From: Paraliobacillus zengyii
Lineage (GTDB): Bacteria; Bacillota; Bacilli; Bacillales; Amphibacillaceae
Assembly: GCF_003268595.1 (NCBI RefSeq)
Contig: NZ_CP029797.1
Span: 3,664,452-3,728,451 of the forward strand
Direction of reading: 5' to 3'
Length of the DNA stretch: 64,000 nt
Both the position numbers and the translations under genes were made by a program. Below the pieces are notes generated by a model. That model had not been told where the DNA came from, did not search any database, and saw nothing but the letters and a program-made list of their open reading frames with translations. Of the stretch, positions 23,037 to 32,343 are shown in pieces; positions within the stretch are counted from its first letter, which is position 1, and every line of letters starts with the position of its first letter.

Positions 23037-23177
23037 ACTATCCCTTCTTTCTAACTTTTATATTTACATACCCTAATTCTAAACCGATAAATCTGAATGC
23101 TTTTAACTATCTACAGAAATTATGCTAAACTAACTATTATAAAAACGTTTACTTCAAGCATAAGAAGGAGTCTTTTC

Positions 23178-23738
23178 ATGATAAATCTTGTTGGTGAAAA
23201 AGTAGTTTTAAAAGAAGCAACACAAGTGGATATTGATCGACTATATTACTGGCGATATGAAGAAGAAGAACAAGCCGCTAAGAAATGGAATGGACCCTAT
23301 ATTCCAGAAACACATCTTTCAAAAGACGAGTACAAATTAAGTTGGAAAAAAAATAATACGTTATACCCTAATGTTCCAACTACTTTGGTTATTTTGATAG
23401 ATGATAAACTGATCGGTACAGTTGGTGCTTATTGGATCGATAAAAACACCAACTGGTTGGAAACTGGAATTGTTATCTACGACAAAAATTATTGGAATGG
23501 CGGTTATGGTTACGAAGCATATAAGCTATGGATAGATTTCCTTTTTAAATCAACAACTTTACATCGTTTAGGTATGTCAACTTGGTCAGGAAACCTTAGA
23601 ATGATGAAGGTTGCAGAAAAAGTTGGGATGCAAGTAGAAGCAAGAATTAGAAATGCACGATTCGTAAATGACACCTATTATGATGCAATTAAAATGGGTA
23701 TTTTACGTCAGGAATGGGATGAACTATCTCTCGAATAA
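23178..23738 (+). CDS. GNAT acetyltransferase, RimJ/RimL-like
   Basis: The ATG at 23178 follows AGAAGGAG; 186 residues. The RimL-type signature is clear: KVVLKEATQVDIDRLYYWR at the start and NYWNGGYGYEAYKLWIDFLF in the acetyl-CoA pocket. TLHRLGMSTWSGNLRMMKVAEKVGMQVEARIR then follows, the usual neighbour-residue helix of protein N-terminal or small-molecule acetyltransferases. The substrate is unknown. It is one of four GNAT genes in this window with RimL style or close variants. Confidence 0.88.
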   Translation: MINLVGEKVVLKEATQVDIDRLYYWRYEEEEQAAKKWNGPYIPETHLSKDEYKLSWKKNNTLYPNVPTTLVILIDDKLIGTVGAYWIDKNTNWLETGIVIYDKNYWNGGYGYEAYKLWIDFLFKSTTLHRLGMSTWSGNLRMMKVAEKVGMQVEARIRNARFVNDTYYDAIKMGILRQEWDELSLE

Positions 23739-23885
23739 TTACTCAGATTATCCAGGTAATACTTTAACAGGTGAAAAGGTTATTTATTAAGACGTGTCGA
23801 AATGATTACATAACAACTATACGACGTTTATACACTATCAGAATCAGGTATGCTTAGTATATGTAGACTATAGGAGGTATGAAAA

Positions 23886-24245
23886 ATGGAACGTATTATT
23901 TTTGTTGAAACAGGAACAGGTATGGATACACACGGGCAAGATATAACGAAAGCATCTATAAGAGCCGTTCAAAATGCCATTCATTATAATTCAATGCCTG
24001 GAATAAAGCATTACTTACCTGATCAGTCATTAGATAACATGGTGGTGAATGTTAAATTAGCTGTACCTGCAGATTCACACCTTGTTGATATGGAAAAAGT
24101 TATTGCAGAAATCCCTTATGGATCTGTTACTATCGAGATCATTGATGGTGGGATGGCGATCTCTAGTGGCATTGTTTTAGAAGAACAAGCTGACAAGAAT
24201 GATTTAATGTATATCGTTATTGCAGCCGTAGAAGTAGGCTACTAA
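23886..24245 (+). CDS. Lin0512-family protein
   Basis: 119 residues matching the small Lin0512 family of Firmicutes. It starts MERIIFVETGTGMDTHGQDITKAS with a conserved HGQ motif and ends VIAAVEVGY. The family is structurally a compact alpha/beta trimer and no biochemical function is established. The ribosome site TAGGAGGTATG is strong. It lies 25 bases before the aldo/keto reductase gene in the same direction, so the two probably form an operon. Confidence 0.85.
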   Translation: MERIIFVETGTGMDTHGQDITKASIRAVQNAIHYNSMPGIKHYLPDQSLDNMVVNVKLAVPADSHLVDMEKVIAEIPYGSVTIEIIDGGMAISSGIVLEEQADKNDLMYIVIAAVEVGY

Positions 24246-24272
24246 AAAGGAATCAAAATAGGAGGACTAATG

Positions 24273-25265
24273 ATGACTTATATACCTGCAAGTGATCGAT
24301 ATGAAAACATGCCGTACCATCGGGTTGGAAATTCCGGTTTAAAACTACCCGCTATCTCGCTTGGCCTTTGGAACAACTTTGGTGGTGAAGATGCCATTGA
24401 AAACCAGCGCAAAATGTTGCAACGAGCTTTCGATTTAGGAATTACACATTTTGACTTGGCAAATAATTATGGACCTCCTCCAGGCTCCGCAGAAGAAAAC
24501 TTTGGAACTATTTTCAATAAGGATTTTAAAAATTACCGAGATGAACTGATCATATCCACTAAGGCTGGTTTTAAAATGTGGGACGGTCCTTATGGTGATT
24601 GGGGATCAAAAAAATATCTTGTTTCTAGTTTAGACCAAAGTTTAAAGCGTTTACAGTTAGACTATGTTGATATTTTTTATCATCATCGTCCAGATACAGA
24701 GACTCCTTTAGAAGAAACAATGGCTGCACTTGATTTAATTGTTCGCCAAGGTAAAGCACTTTATGTTGGAATTTCAAACTATTCAGCCGAGCAAACTGAT
24801 AAGGCAGTGAAGATCCTACAAGAACAAGGAACGCCTTTTATTATTCATCAAGCAGCTTATTCAATGTTTAACCGTTCTGTCGAAGATGGGTTAACCACTG
24901 TATTGGAAAAGGCAGGTATTGGTTGTATTGCCTTTGTTCCTTTAGCACAAGGTTTACTAACAGATAAATATATAAATGGCATTCCTAATGATTCACGCGT
25001 AGCAAAATCTCACATTCCATTCCTAAATGAAAAGGATGTTTCAGAAGATGTGTTAATCAAAGTCAAACAACTAAATGAGGTTGCGAAAGAACGTGGACAA
25101 TCATTAGCACAAATGGCCTTAACATGGGTCTTACAAGAAAAAGCGGTCGTCTCTGCTCTTATTGGTGCAAGTCGTGTCAGTCAAATTGAAGAGAATGTAA
25201 AAGCATTAGAATATGCTGACTTCACTGAAAATGAATTAGCAACCATTAATTCCATCTTAAAATGA
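24273..25265 (+). CDS. Aldo/keto reductase, L-glyceraldehyde-3-phosphate reductase type
   Basis: The second of two adjacent ATGs (24273) is better spaced from GGAGG; 330 residues. It has the (beta/alpha)8 barrel with the catalytic tetrad pattern: Asp and Tyr in FDLANNYGPPPGSAEENFG, Lys in ISTKAGF, and His in IFYHHRPDTETPLEE. The C-terminal NADPH-binding segment is ALIGASRVSQIEENVKAL. It resembles the YghZ group that reduces L-glyceraldehyde 3-phosphate and methylglyoxal. The strong terminator marks the operon end. Confidence 0.9.
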   Translation: MTYIPASDRYENMPYHRVGNSGLKLPAISLGLWNNFGGEDAIENQRKMLQRAFDLGITHFDLANNYGPPPGSAEENFGTIFNKDFKNYRDELIISTKAGFKMWDGPYGDWGSKKYLVSSLDQSLKRLQLDYVDIFYHHRPDTETPLEETMAALDLIVRQGKALYVGISNYSAEQTDKAVKILQEQGTPFIIHQAAYSMFNRSVEDGLTTVLEKAGIGCIAFVPLAQGLLTDKYINGIPNDSRVAKSHIPFLNEKDVSEDVLIKVKQLNEVAKERGQSLAQMALTWVLQEKAVVSALIGASRVSQIEENVKALEYADFTENELATINSILK

Positions 25266-25271
25266 TAATAA

Positions 25272-25315
25272 GAAACACCGTTAGGATTATCATTCCTAAC
25301 GGTGTTTTCTTTTTG
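25272..25315 (+). terminator. Terminator of the aldo/keto reductase gene
   Basis: AACACCGTTAGGA pairs with TCCTAACGGTGTT, then T-rich. Confidence 0.9.
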
Positions 25316-25469
25316 ATACAAATCTAAAATACAGCTATTCAAAAGTTAATAACTGTACGTTCGCACTTAAAAATAAGCGCTAATCATTTGCTGTTATGAG
25401 TTTGGCGTCTGTTCATTATAAAACCTGACACTATTTAAAAAAGTTATTTGTTACTGAACATCCATAGAT
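25316..25469. other. Intergenic spacer
   Basis: No gene seen between the terminator and the MITE-like repeat. Confidence 0.4.
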
Positions 25470-25799
25470 TCTGTGGTAACCGCCATGCTGATTTCCACTT
25501 CAGGCAGTCGCTTTCCGCGCGAGTCAACTGCCTTGCGCTACAATCAATTGCTAACTTGTATTTTAATTACAAATAACAACCATTTAATATGATTTTTAAT
25601 AAGCGGATTAAACTAGCGGATCAAGCGAAATGGGTGACACTCCTGCAGGAACAGCGCGATCTGAAGATCCACTTCGGAAAGCGCCTTTTGCTTAACGAAG
25701 TTAGCTGAAGACGTGCCTGCGGAAAGGGAGCCCATTTCGCTTGAGGAGCGGGGCATACACTTGTTATATAGCCATTGATATGAAGAGTGTTACCACAGA
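25470..25799. repeat. MITE-like 330-bp repeat element
   Basis: The outer ends TCTGTGGTAAC (25470-25480) and GTTACCACAGA (25789-25799) are perfect 11-bp inverted repeats. Inside lie a second perfect pair, AAGCGAAATGGG (25623-25634) with CCCATTTCGCTT (25731-25742), and a GGCAGT/ACTGCC pair. The element is GC-rich compared with its surroundings and has no coding frame. It resembles palindromic intergenic repeats seen in many copies in related Bacillaceae, as remembered. No clear target-site duplication was found. Confidence 0.75.
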
Positions 25800-25935
25800 G
25801 TTTACCTCAAGTTTGTCAAATGAAACGCAGTTATTTTCTATGGAAGCGTTAGCCTTTGTTTTGTTATAAATATTGATTTAAACTTAATCTACTAAGTAAT
25901 ACGCTCTTTATTTACTATATTTGAGAGGAGTTCAC

Positions 25936-26472
25936 ATGATGATACGATTAGAATATTTTACAGAAGACGACTTTGAACAATTGATAGAATGGAATAATGG
26001 AACCTCACCTGCTTTTTTACTTCAATGGGCTGGTCCGACATTTATATTTCCGCTTTCAAAAAGTCAATTAAGCACCTATCTTGAAGATAGTAACCAGCAA
26101 GATGCTACGAAACTTGTTTATAAAGTAATAGATGTGCAAAGCGGCAGAACAATTGGTCACATTTCTTTAGGCAATATAGATTATAGAAATAAAAGTGCAC
26201 GAATTGGCAAAGTCCTAGTCGGCGATACAAGTATGCGAGGGAAAGGGACAGGGGAATTGATGATTAAAGCAATCGTCAAAATAGGTTTTGAAGACTTACA
26301 TTTACATAGACTTAGCTTAGGTGTATTTGATTTTAATATTGGCGCAATCAACTGCTATAAAAAGGCCGGATTCCTTATTGATGGATTACTCAGAGACTAT
26401 CGAAAGATGAATGATCAATATTGGAGTCTCTATGAGATGAGTATACTTGAGACTGAATGGCAACGTGATTAA
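25936..26472 (+). CDS. GNAT acetyltransferase
   Basis: The ATG at 25936 follows GAGAGGAG; an earlier in-frame TTG at 25921 overlaps that ribosome site and is rejected. The protein is 178 residues. The RimL-like core includes RIGKVLVGDTSMRGKGTGELMI for acetyl-CoA binding and LHLHRLSLGVFDFNIGAINCYKKAGF. The substrate is unknown. It is directly downstream of the MITE-like repeat and is followed by a strong terminator, so it is monocistronic. Confidence 0.88.
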   Translation: MMIRLEYFTEDDFEQLIEWNNGTSPAFLLQWAGPTFIFPLSKSQLSTYLEDSNQQDATKLVYKVIDVQSGRTIGHISLGNIDYRNKSARIGKVLVGDTSMRGKGTGELMIKAIVKIGFEDLHLHRLSLGVFDFNIGAINCYKKAGFLIDGLLRDYRKMNDQYWSLYEMSILETEWQRD

Positions 26473-26477
26473 AAGCC

Positions 26478-26516
26478 AAAAAACTTCCGTCTGTTAAAAC
26501 AGACGGAAGTTTTTTA
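26478..26516. terminator. Terminator between the GNAT and manA genes
   Basis: ACTTCCGTCTG, TTAAAA, CAGACGGAAGT, with T and A runs on both strands. It probably serves the GNAT gene and manA. Confidence 0.9.
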
Positions 26517-26565
26517 TTTACTCTACAATAAATTTACTCACACTTTGTTGTAATTTTTCACTCAT

Positions 26566-27525
26566 TTATGATGGATACGAAACAATAAATTCCGCTTGTC
26601 CTTCTAATCGATAGTGATCAACTGTTGCTGGAATAATAAAGTTTTCACCCTTGTTTATTGTAAATACGTTTCCTTTAACAGTAATTTCCGCTTGTCCTTT
26701 TACAACACTTATTTGCAGAAAATCGACAACACGTTCTTTTTCAACTACACCATCTAAATTCCAATGGTACACAGTGAAATATGTTTCTTTTACTAAACGT
26801 TTGGCAGTTAAGCCAGCATCTATTTCTTCTAGTTGGTCAACATTTGGAGTCTCATGCGGAACAGTTGTCACGTCTGTTGCGGCATTTAAATGTAGCTCCC
26901 GCGTATTACCTTGTGCATCTGTGCGATTATAGTCATAAACGCGATATGTAATGTCAGAGCTCTGCTGTGTTTCTAATATGACAATACCTTTACCTATTGC
27001 ATGAATGGTTCCACTTGGAACGTAAACAAAATCGCCTTCTTTGACAGGCACCCTTCGTAATAAGTTATCCCACTCTCCATCTGCTATCATTTGTTTCAAT
27101 TCATCATGTGTGTTTGCATGATGTCCAAATATAATTTGAGCATCATCATCTGCTGACAGCACATACCAACATTCTGTCTTTCCATATGGCTGATTTTCCA
27201 CTTCTCTCGCATATTTATCATCAGGATGTACTTGGACAGATAAATCATCATTGGCATCAAGAATTTTAATTAATAATGGAAAGGCCTCATCGTTCGTTGT
27301 TTTTCTATTAAATAAATCGCCATGTTGTTCCCAGGCCTCTTTTAAAGACTCTCCTTTTAAGGCACCGTTCTTTATTATACTCGGGCCATTTGGATGCGCG
27401 GATATAACCCAAGCTTCACCAGTATGTTCAAATGGAATCTCATAATTAAATTCAGTTTGTAACTTTTGTCCGCCCCAAATCCGTTCTTGAAAGACAGGCG
27501 TTAAGAAAATAGGTTCTTGATACAT
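26566..27525 (-). CDS. manA: Mannose-6-phosphate isomerase, class I
   Basis: The ATG at 27525 (MYQEPIFLTPVFQERIWGGQKL) is preferred; an upstream frame adds 27 residues without a ribosome site. The protein is 319 residues. It interconverts mannose 6-phosphate and fructose 6-phosphate with a zinc ion. The zinc-site Gln/His pair in LSVQVHPDD, Glu in GKTECWY and His in VPSGTIHAIG are visible, as is LETQQSSDITYRVYDYNR. Its length matches Bacillus ManA/Pmi. It stands alone, between a GNAT gene and the DnaA-box cluster. Confidence 0.95.
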   Translation of the reverse strand: MYQEPIFLTPVFQERIWGGQKLQTEFNYEIPFEHTGEAWVISAHPNGPSIIKNGALKGESLKEAWEQHGDLFNRKTTNDEAFPLLIKILDANDDLSVQVHPDDKYAREVENQPYGKTECWYVLSADDDAQIIFGHHANTHDELKQMIADGEWDNLLRRVPVKEGDFVYVPSGTIHAIGKGIVILETQQSSDITYRVYDYNRTDAQGNTRELHLNAATDVTTVPHETPNVDQLEEIDAGLTAKRLVKETYFTVYHWNLDGVVEKERVVDFLQISVVKGQAEITVKGNVFTINKGENFIIPATVDHYRLEGQAEFIVSYPS

Positions 27526-27681
27526 TACTTTATACACTCCTTTTAATAGGCTGTTTTCTGAAAAAATATTTTTGGATAAAATGGATAAACATAATGAAAA
27601 ACACATATTACTTTTCTTCTTTATATCATATCAAACTATTTCCTATTTGCGTATGTAACAAATGAATTTGTTCAACAATTG

Positions 27682-27942
27682 TTATCCACAATTTTATACA
27701 CAAATTCTATTATAATCGTTTATCAACAGTACTTAACAGGTTAATAACAGGTTATCCACGTATTTTATCTACATGTTTTTTTGTTTATTTGCTATTTGGT
27801 ATCGGAATAAATGTTCGCCACTAAATATAGAAAGTTATCCTCAGCTTTATACACAGGCTGTGCATAACTTTCTATATTTGACCATTTCATGTGTAAAACT
27901 TCTTATTTTCTATCGTTTATCCACTTATAAACCTGTGTATAA
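27682..27942. promoter_or_regulatory. DnaA-box cluster between manA and htrA
   Basis: Ten DnaA-box-like nonamers occur within 261 bp. TTATCCACA (27682, perfect), TTATACACA (27694), TTATCAACA (27720), TTATCCACG (27752), TTATCTACA (27765), TTATCCTCA (27835), TTATACACA (27847) and TTATCCACT (27917) are on one strand. TGTGCATAA (27859) and TGTGTATAA (27934) are on the other. The stretch has no gene. B. subtilis also has a DnaA-binding cluster in this part of the chromosome (yydA/rlmH neighbourhood). Confidence 0.75.
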
Positions 27943-27943
27943 G

Positions 27944-27977
27944 TAAAAAAAGAGTAGCATTCTTATCTGCTACTCTT
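27944..27977 (-). terminator. Terminator of the walRK-htrA operon
   Basis: AGAGTAGCA and TGCTACTCT pair, then seven T on the minus strand. It overlaps the htrA stop codon. Confidence 0.9.
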
Positions 27978-29208
27978 GCTCCGTTAATTTTATCGTTACT
28001 TGATTTTTTTCTTTGCCTCTGTAATATGTCACGACCATTTCGTCTCCTGGTTCTTTTACTTGATACAAATGCTTTCTCAAATCAATAATATTACCAATTT
28101 CCTGATCATCTAAAGCAATGATAACGTCGTAAGGTTCCAAACCAGCTTCTGCAGCTGGTGACATCGGTTCTATTCGTTGTAAATAGATACCACTCTCTAC
28201 GTCATTAGGTAGATTTAAGCTACGTTGCCATTCAACCTGTGCTACATCTCCTAAAGAATAAGCTTCTACTCCTAGAAACGCTCGTCTCATTTGACCTTCT
28301 GTTTCTAATTCATTTATAACTGGTACAGCAGCATCAATAGGTATAGCAAAACCGATTCCTTCTACTGCCGATTGGGCAATTTTCATCGAATTAATACCAA
28401 TTAAGTGGCCATTCACATTAAGTAGCGCTCCTCCACTATTACCAGGGTTTATCGCTGCATCCGTTTGAATAACCTCTGTTTGCCAATCGGCTCGTCCATC
28501 TCCATCAAAGTCCTGAGGAATTGCTCGTTGCTTACCGCTAATAACACCTTGTGTGACTGAACCGGATAAATTTAAACCTAATGGATTCCCAATTGCAATA
28601 GCAGGTTCACCGACTTTTACTTCATCTGAATTACCAATCTCAATTACATGATTAACTGCTTCACCATCCATCTCTAAAACGGCTAAATCAGTAAAAAGAT
28701 CGGTCCCTTTTAACTCCGCTGCTAAACGCGTTCCATCTGATAAAATAACTTCAATTTGATCAGCACCTTCTATCACATGATGATTTGTAACGACAAATGC
28801 TCGATTATCCGCTTTTTTATAGATGACACCTGAACCGGTCCCAGCTTCACTTGATTCCTGATCCCAAAAGGTTGCTTCTGATTGGATATTTTCTATCCCA
28901 ACTACTGCTGGACTAACGTCTGCAACAATACCTGTGATTTGTGTTGTGACATCTAAGCTTAACGATTGAAGATTATTATTCAGATCGGCTGTTTCACCAT
29001 TATTAACAGTTAGTTGATCCTCGCTGATAACGATTTGATAAGGTAAAATATCGTACCGTACTAAACTAGGTAAGGCAACCGCAAATAAGAACATCCCGAG
29101 TAACAAACCGATTATGCCAGGTAAAACCCATCTGTTTCGCTTTTTTTCAGTTGTTCTTTGATCCTGTTCATTCATTTCTTTCTCATCATCATGGTAATAG
29201 ACCATCAT
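27970..29208 (-). CDS. htrA: HtrA/DegP-family membrane serine protease
   Basis: 412 residues. A cytosolic Lys/Arg-rich N-terminus is followed by one membrane anchor (about 29-48), so the protease domain faces outside. The trypsin-like triad is present: His144 (TNHHVIEGAD), Asp174 (TDLAVLEMDG) and Ser258 (INPGNSGGAL). One PDZ domain spans about 310-405 (AAEAGLEPYDVIIALDDQEIG). It degrades or refolds misfolded exported proteins. It is the last gene of the walRK operon, 57 bases from yycJ, as in B. subtilis (yycK/htrC). An operon terminator follows. Confidence 0.95.
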   Translation of the reverse strand: MMVYYHDDEKEMNEQDQRTTEKKRNRWVLPGIIGLLLGMFLFAVALPSLVRYDILPYQIVISEDQLTVNNGETADLNNNLQSLSLDVTTQITGIVADVSPAVVGIENIQSEATFWDQESSEAGTGSGVIYKKADNRAFVVTNHHVIEGADQIEVILSDGTRLAAELKGTDLFTDLAVLEMDGEAVNHVIEIGNSDEVKVGEPAIAIGNPLGLNLSGSVTQGVISGKQRAIPQDFDGDGRADWQTEVIQTDAAINPGNSGGALLNVNGHLIGINSMKIAQSAVEGIGFAIPIDAAVPVINELETEGQMRRAFLGVEAYSLGDVAQVEWQRSLNLPNDVESGIYLQRIEPMSPAAEAGLEPYDVIIALDDQEIGNIIDLRKHLYQVKEPGDEMVVTYYRGKEKNQVTIKLTEQE

Positions 29209-29265
29209 GACCTTCCTCTCTATGATTTCATTTCTTACCGATAGTTTGTGTTGATAAGCTTTATT

Positions 29266-30063
29266 TTAAACTACTTTATAGAGAGAAGTTGGTGTTGTTG
29301 GGTCTGTATCATAAATATCAATACCATTTCCAATTGAAAATCCAGATTCTCGTAACTGATTTTCAACTGACATACGTGCTAGTTCCTTCATATTATTATC
29401 TTTACTTAAATGAGCCAAGTAAATTCTTTTCGTATTATCGCCAATAATATCCTCAAGCGCTAAAGCACAGTCTTCATTTGAAACGTGTCCTGTATCACCT
29501 AAAATACGACGTTTCACGCTCCAAGGATAACGTCCCATTTGTAACATCGAGACATCATGATTTGCTTCAAATATAAGAGCATCAGAGTTTTCAACTGTTT
29601 TCTTAATACGTTCCGAAACGTAACCAAGATCTGTTACGAGTGAAACCTTTTTTCCTTCATGGTGAAACGTATAAAACATTGGCTCTGCAGCATCATGCGA
29701 GACACCAAATGATTCCACATCAATATCTGCAAATGTTTTGGTTTCCTCCATGTTAAAAAGAAACTTTTGATCAAGTGTAATCTTACCTATCGATCCTTCC
29801 ATTGCTTTCCACGTTTTTTCGTTTGCATAAATTGGCAAGTTATACTTACGCGCTACGATACCTAAACCTTTAATATGATCACTATGCTCATGTGTCACTA
29901 ATATCTTTGTTAGTTTATTCAGATCAATTGAAGACTCTAAAAATAACCGCTCAATTTGTTTTCCACTTAACCCTGCGTCAACTAAAATATTTTCTTTATC
30001 TGTCCCTATATAAAAGGCATTGCCCGAGCTACCTGAAGCTAATACCGTAAATCGTAATGTCAT
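29266..30063 (-). CDS. walJ: YycJ/WalJ metallo-beta-lactamase-fold protein
   Basis: 265 residues with the metallo-beta-lactamase HxHxDH motif ([11 protein letters not shown]), a downstream [11 protein letters not shown]is, DLGYVSE and [10 protein letters not shown]. These bind two metals. WalJ proteins act as nucleases linked to cell-cycle coordination and wall control in Bacillus and streptococci. Its start overlaps the stop of yycI by 4 bases, so translation is coupled. The position between yycI and htrA is conserved. No truncation or odd residue seen. Confidence 0.93.
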   Translation of the reverse strand: MTLRFTVLASGSSGNAFYIGTDKENILVDAGLSGKQIERLFLESSIDLNKLTKILVTHEHSDHIKGLGIVARKYNLPIYANEKTWKAMEGSIGKITLDQKFLFNMEETKTFADIDVESFGVSHDAAEPMFYTFHHEGKKVSLVTDLGYVSERIKKTVENSDALIFEANHDVSMLQMGRYPWSVKRRILGDTGHVSNEDCALALEDIIGDNTKRIYLAHLSKDNNMKELARMSVENQLRESGFSIGNGIDIYDTDPTTPTSLYKVV

Positions 30064-31010
30064 TCTTCTTCCACCCCAATAATTGCATTAGATATCTCCA
30101 ATAAATTTAGTTCTATTTCTTCAATTAGTTCTGTTTCTTCTCCCTCATCTTCTGCTTGAATAAATTGAAAATCACTTGTACTGGCAGTTTGAATTACATC
30201 TTGAAATGATGCAACCGTTGTTTTAATAAAATCATCATTTTGGGGATAGGCAAGTCCCGCTATTGCATTTATAAAATAGTGTTCAGCTTGGTCAACTGTC
30301 ACATTCCAAGTTGGGTTCAATATTTGCAGTCCATTTGGTAAGGATGTCACGTTATGATAACCAAGCGCAACATCTGTCACGGTATCTCCTTGTTCTAGAG
30401 AGCCAGCATTATGAAATAGCCTTGAAACTGCGTCAATTTCAGTAATTAAATCTTTTGCTTCTTCCTGCTCTTCATCTTGTTCTAACTTTGTTTGTACATA
30501 CTGTATCATTTCGTCATCATCATTTAATTGAATGAATAACAATGCATTCTGATTATAATATATTGGTTGTTCCATTGTTTGAAAAAAAAGTAAGCTGTTT
30601 GACTTTTCATCCTTACCCCAATACGTATATTCGCCACTATTTAAAATCAAACTATTTAATGATTCCATATTCACTCCAGAATCCTCATCTATTGAAATAG
30701 GAATGGGCTCATCAAATTGTCCAAATAGATAAATTTCATCAACAATCACATTATTTTGGTTCGAATATTGTTCGAGCCGTATACTATCCTCAGCAGAGTA
30801 TGATTGATTGACTGCATATATTAGCGGTGCTTCTATTGTTTCTTCAGATAAATCATCTAGACCATTAATATTCAGTTGCAATTGTTCTTCCTTTGTAGAC
30901 TCTGTTATGAAAGACACGTCTTCTTGCTTGTCAATTAATTGTTTTATGAGAAAAACATCTAAAACTAGAAAGCAGACTATAAATAGTGATTTAATTTGTC
31001 CCCATTGCAC
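30060..31010 (-). CDS. yycI: YycI/WalI, negative regulator of WalK
   Basis: 316 residues. A single N-terminal membrane segment ([22 protein letters not shown], about 4-25) is followed by an extracellular YycI domain of about 290 residues (NWTVDQ-like and beta-rich repeats, [19 protein letters not shown]). With YycH it forms a membrane complex that restrains the WalK kinase. The gene overlaps yycH at its start and yycJ at its end. The domain sequence is divergent, as usual for this family. Confidence 0.9.
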   Translation of the reverse strand: MQWGQIKSLFIVCFLVLDVFLIKQLIDKQEDVSFITESTKEEQLQLNINGLDDLSEETIEAPLIYAVNQSYSAEDSIRLEQYSNQNNVIVDEIYLFGQFDEPIPISIDEDSGVNMESLNSLILNSGEYTYWGKDEKSNSLLFFQTMEQPIYYNQNALLFIQLNDDDEMIQYVQTKLEQDEEQEEAKDLITEIDAVSRLFHNAGSLEQGDTVTDVALGYHNVTSLPNGLQILNPTWNVTVDQAEHYFINAIAGLAYPQNDDFIKTTVASFQDVIQTASTSDFQFIQAEDEGEETELIEEIELNLLEISNAIIGVEEE

Positions 31011-32343
31011 TATTATCGCCTCCTAACAACTCACCAGGTATCTCTAATTCTTCCCAACCACTAATTCCTTCTACATACCAAGTTGGAATTAATTTATACG
31101 CCTGAGTCTCACTTCCAGATTCCTGTTCTATTTGATATCCTACAGCTACGTCATAAACGGTTTTATCACTATACGTATTTCCATTCAAAATTTCTAAAAC
31201 ACTAGTCGTATCTAAAAATGCTGTTGGCACTAGTCCTGTTTCAAGTCTATCAACTAATTGAACAATCGGATGACTGTATATAGAAGGGTCCTGGTTATGC
31301 CAATTGATTGAAATGGTTGCTAATGATCCCATTTCATAAATTGGGTACCCTAGATAAGCCAAATTATATTCTACTAAATTGGTGTTTGCTGATGTTAATA
31401 ATTCAGATAAGAAAAATTGAAATGGCTCTGTAGACGTAAAACCATTGTGTTTATTTATAAATTGATGTACTTGATCAAATAATTGATATTGCGTAACCGA
31501 TTCTTCTAATACTTGAGTATCATTTAATGGATTAGAGAAGCTAATACTATATCCATCTTCTATCGTCATTTCACTGATACCATCTGTATAGATTTCTCTA
31601 TTGTTATTCTTGTAATTTCTAACTGATGATGGTGTATTAAACAACAAATTACGAAAAGGTTCACTATCCAGAGTTTTATATGAAAAGTACTCTATCGCTA
31701 ATGAAATCTCACTTGGTAAATAAATCGCGAGTTCATTTGCATTTTCCAACACTTCATAACGAATGCTTTCATTATCATTTTCATAATCAATTAGAAATTC
31801 AATCGTTTGATTTGAATTTTGAAATTTTGCACCTATTGCCGTTCCAGTAGAAGTTTTCACAAAAACAATTTGATTATCTTCTTGGTTACTTGATAGCGTT
31901 ATATAGACGCGATCAAATGTACTATCTGGAATATTCACCTCATTGTCAATAGAGAACAGATCAACAATAACATCCGTTGGGAGTTCTGTTGGGAAAATAA
32001 TCTCTACTTGATTTTGATTATTCTCTAATTGATTCATAGGATTAGACATTACTTCGAAATTATATAATGACAAATTTAAAATTTGATTATAAAGATCATT
32101 TTCATTGTTTTTATCGGCTAGACCTACTGCTTGTCCTTCTAATTTATAAATAATTTGTGAGGGGCGTACCACATCTTTTTTAGTTAATTGTTCGCCATCT
32201 AATTGTGCTTCAATTACACTATCTTCGGTATCGCCCTCATCCTCATCAATATTCGGTTGATAATTCCAAGTCGCTAACGTTAATAATAAACTAGCAGCAA
32301 TTAGAAATATTAATATAAATGATTTAATGCTCTCTAGATTCAT
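30991..32343 (-). CDS. yycH: YycH/WalH, negative regulator of WalK
   Basis: 450 residues: an N-terminal membrane anchor (SIKSFILIFLIAASLLLTLATW, about 5-26) and a long extracellular YycH domain. It works with YycI to inhibit WalK through membrane contacts. The start overlaps the walK stop by 4 bases and the end overlaps yycI, showing a tight operon. Sequence elements typical of the family are seen (PTWYVEGISGWEE near the C-terminus and ITSYN-type central repeats). No anomalies. Confidence 0.9.
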   Translation of the reverse strand: MNLESIKSFILIFLIAASLLLTLATWNYQPNIDEDEGDTEDSVIEAQLDGEQLTKKDVVRPSQIIYKLEGQAVGLADKNNENDLYNQILNLSLYNFEVMSNPMNQLENNQNQVEIIFPTELPTDVIVDLFSIDNEVNIPDSTFDRVYITLSSNQEDNQIVFVKTSTGTAIGAKFQNSNQTIEFLIDYENDNESIRYEVLENANELAIYLPSEISLAIEYFSYKTLDSEPFRNLLFNTPSSVRNYKNNNREIYTDGISEMTIEDGYSISFSNPLNDTQVLEESVTQYQLFDQVHQFINKHNGFTSTEPFQFFLSELLTSANTNLVEYNLAYLGYPIYEMGSLATISINWHNQDPSIYSHPIVQLVDRLETGLVPTAFLDTTSVLEILNGNTYSDKTVYDVAVGYQIEQESGSETQAYKLIPTWYVEGISGWEELEIPGELLGGDNSAMGTN

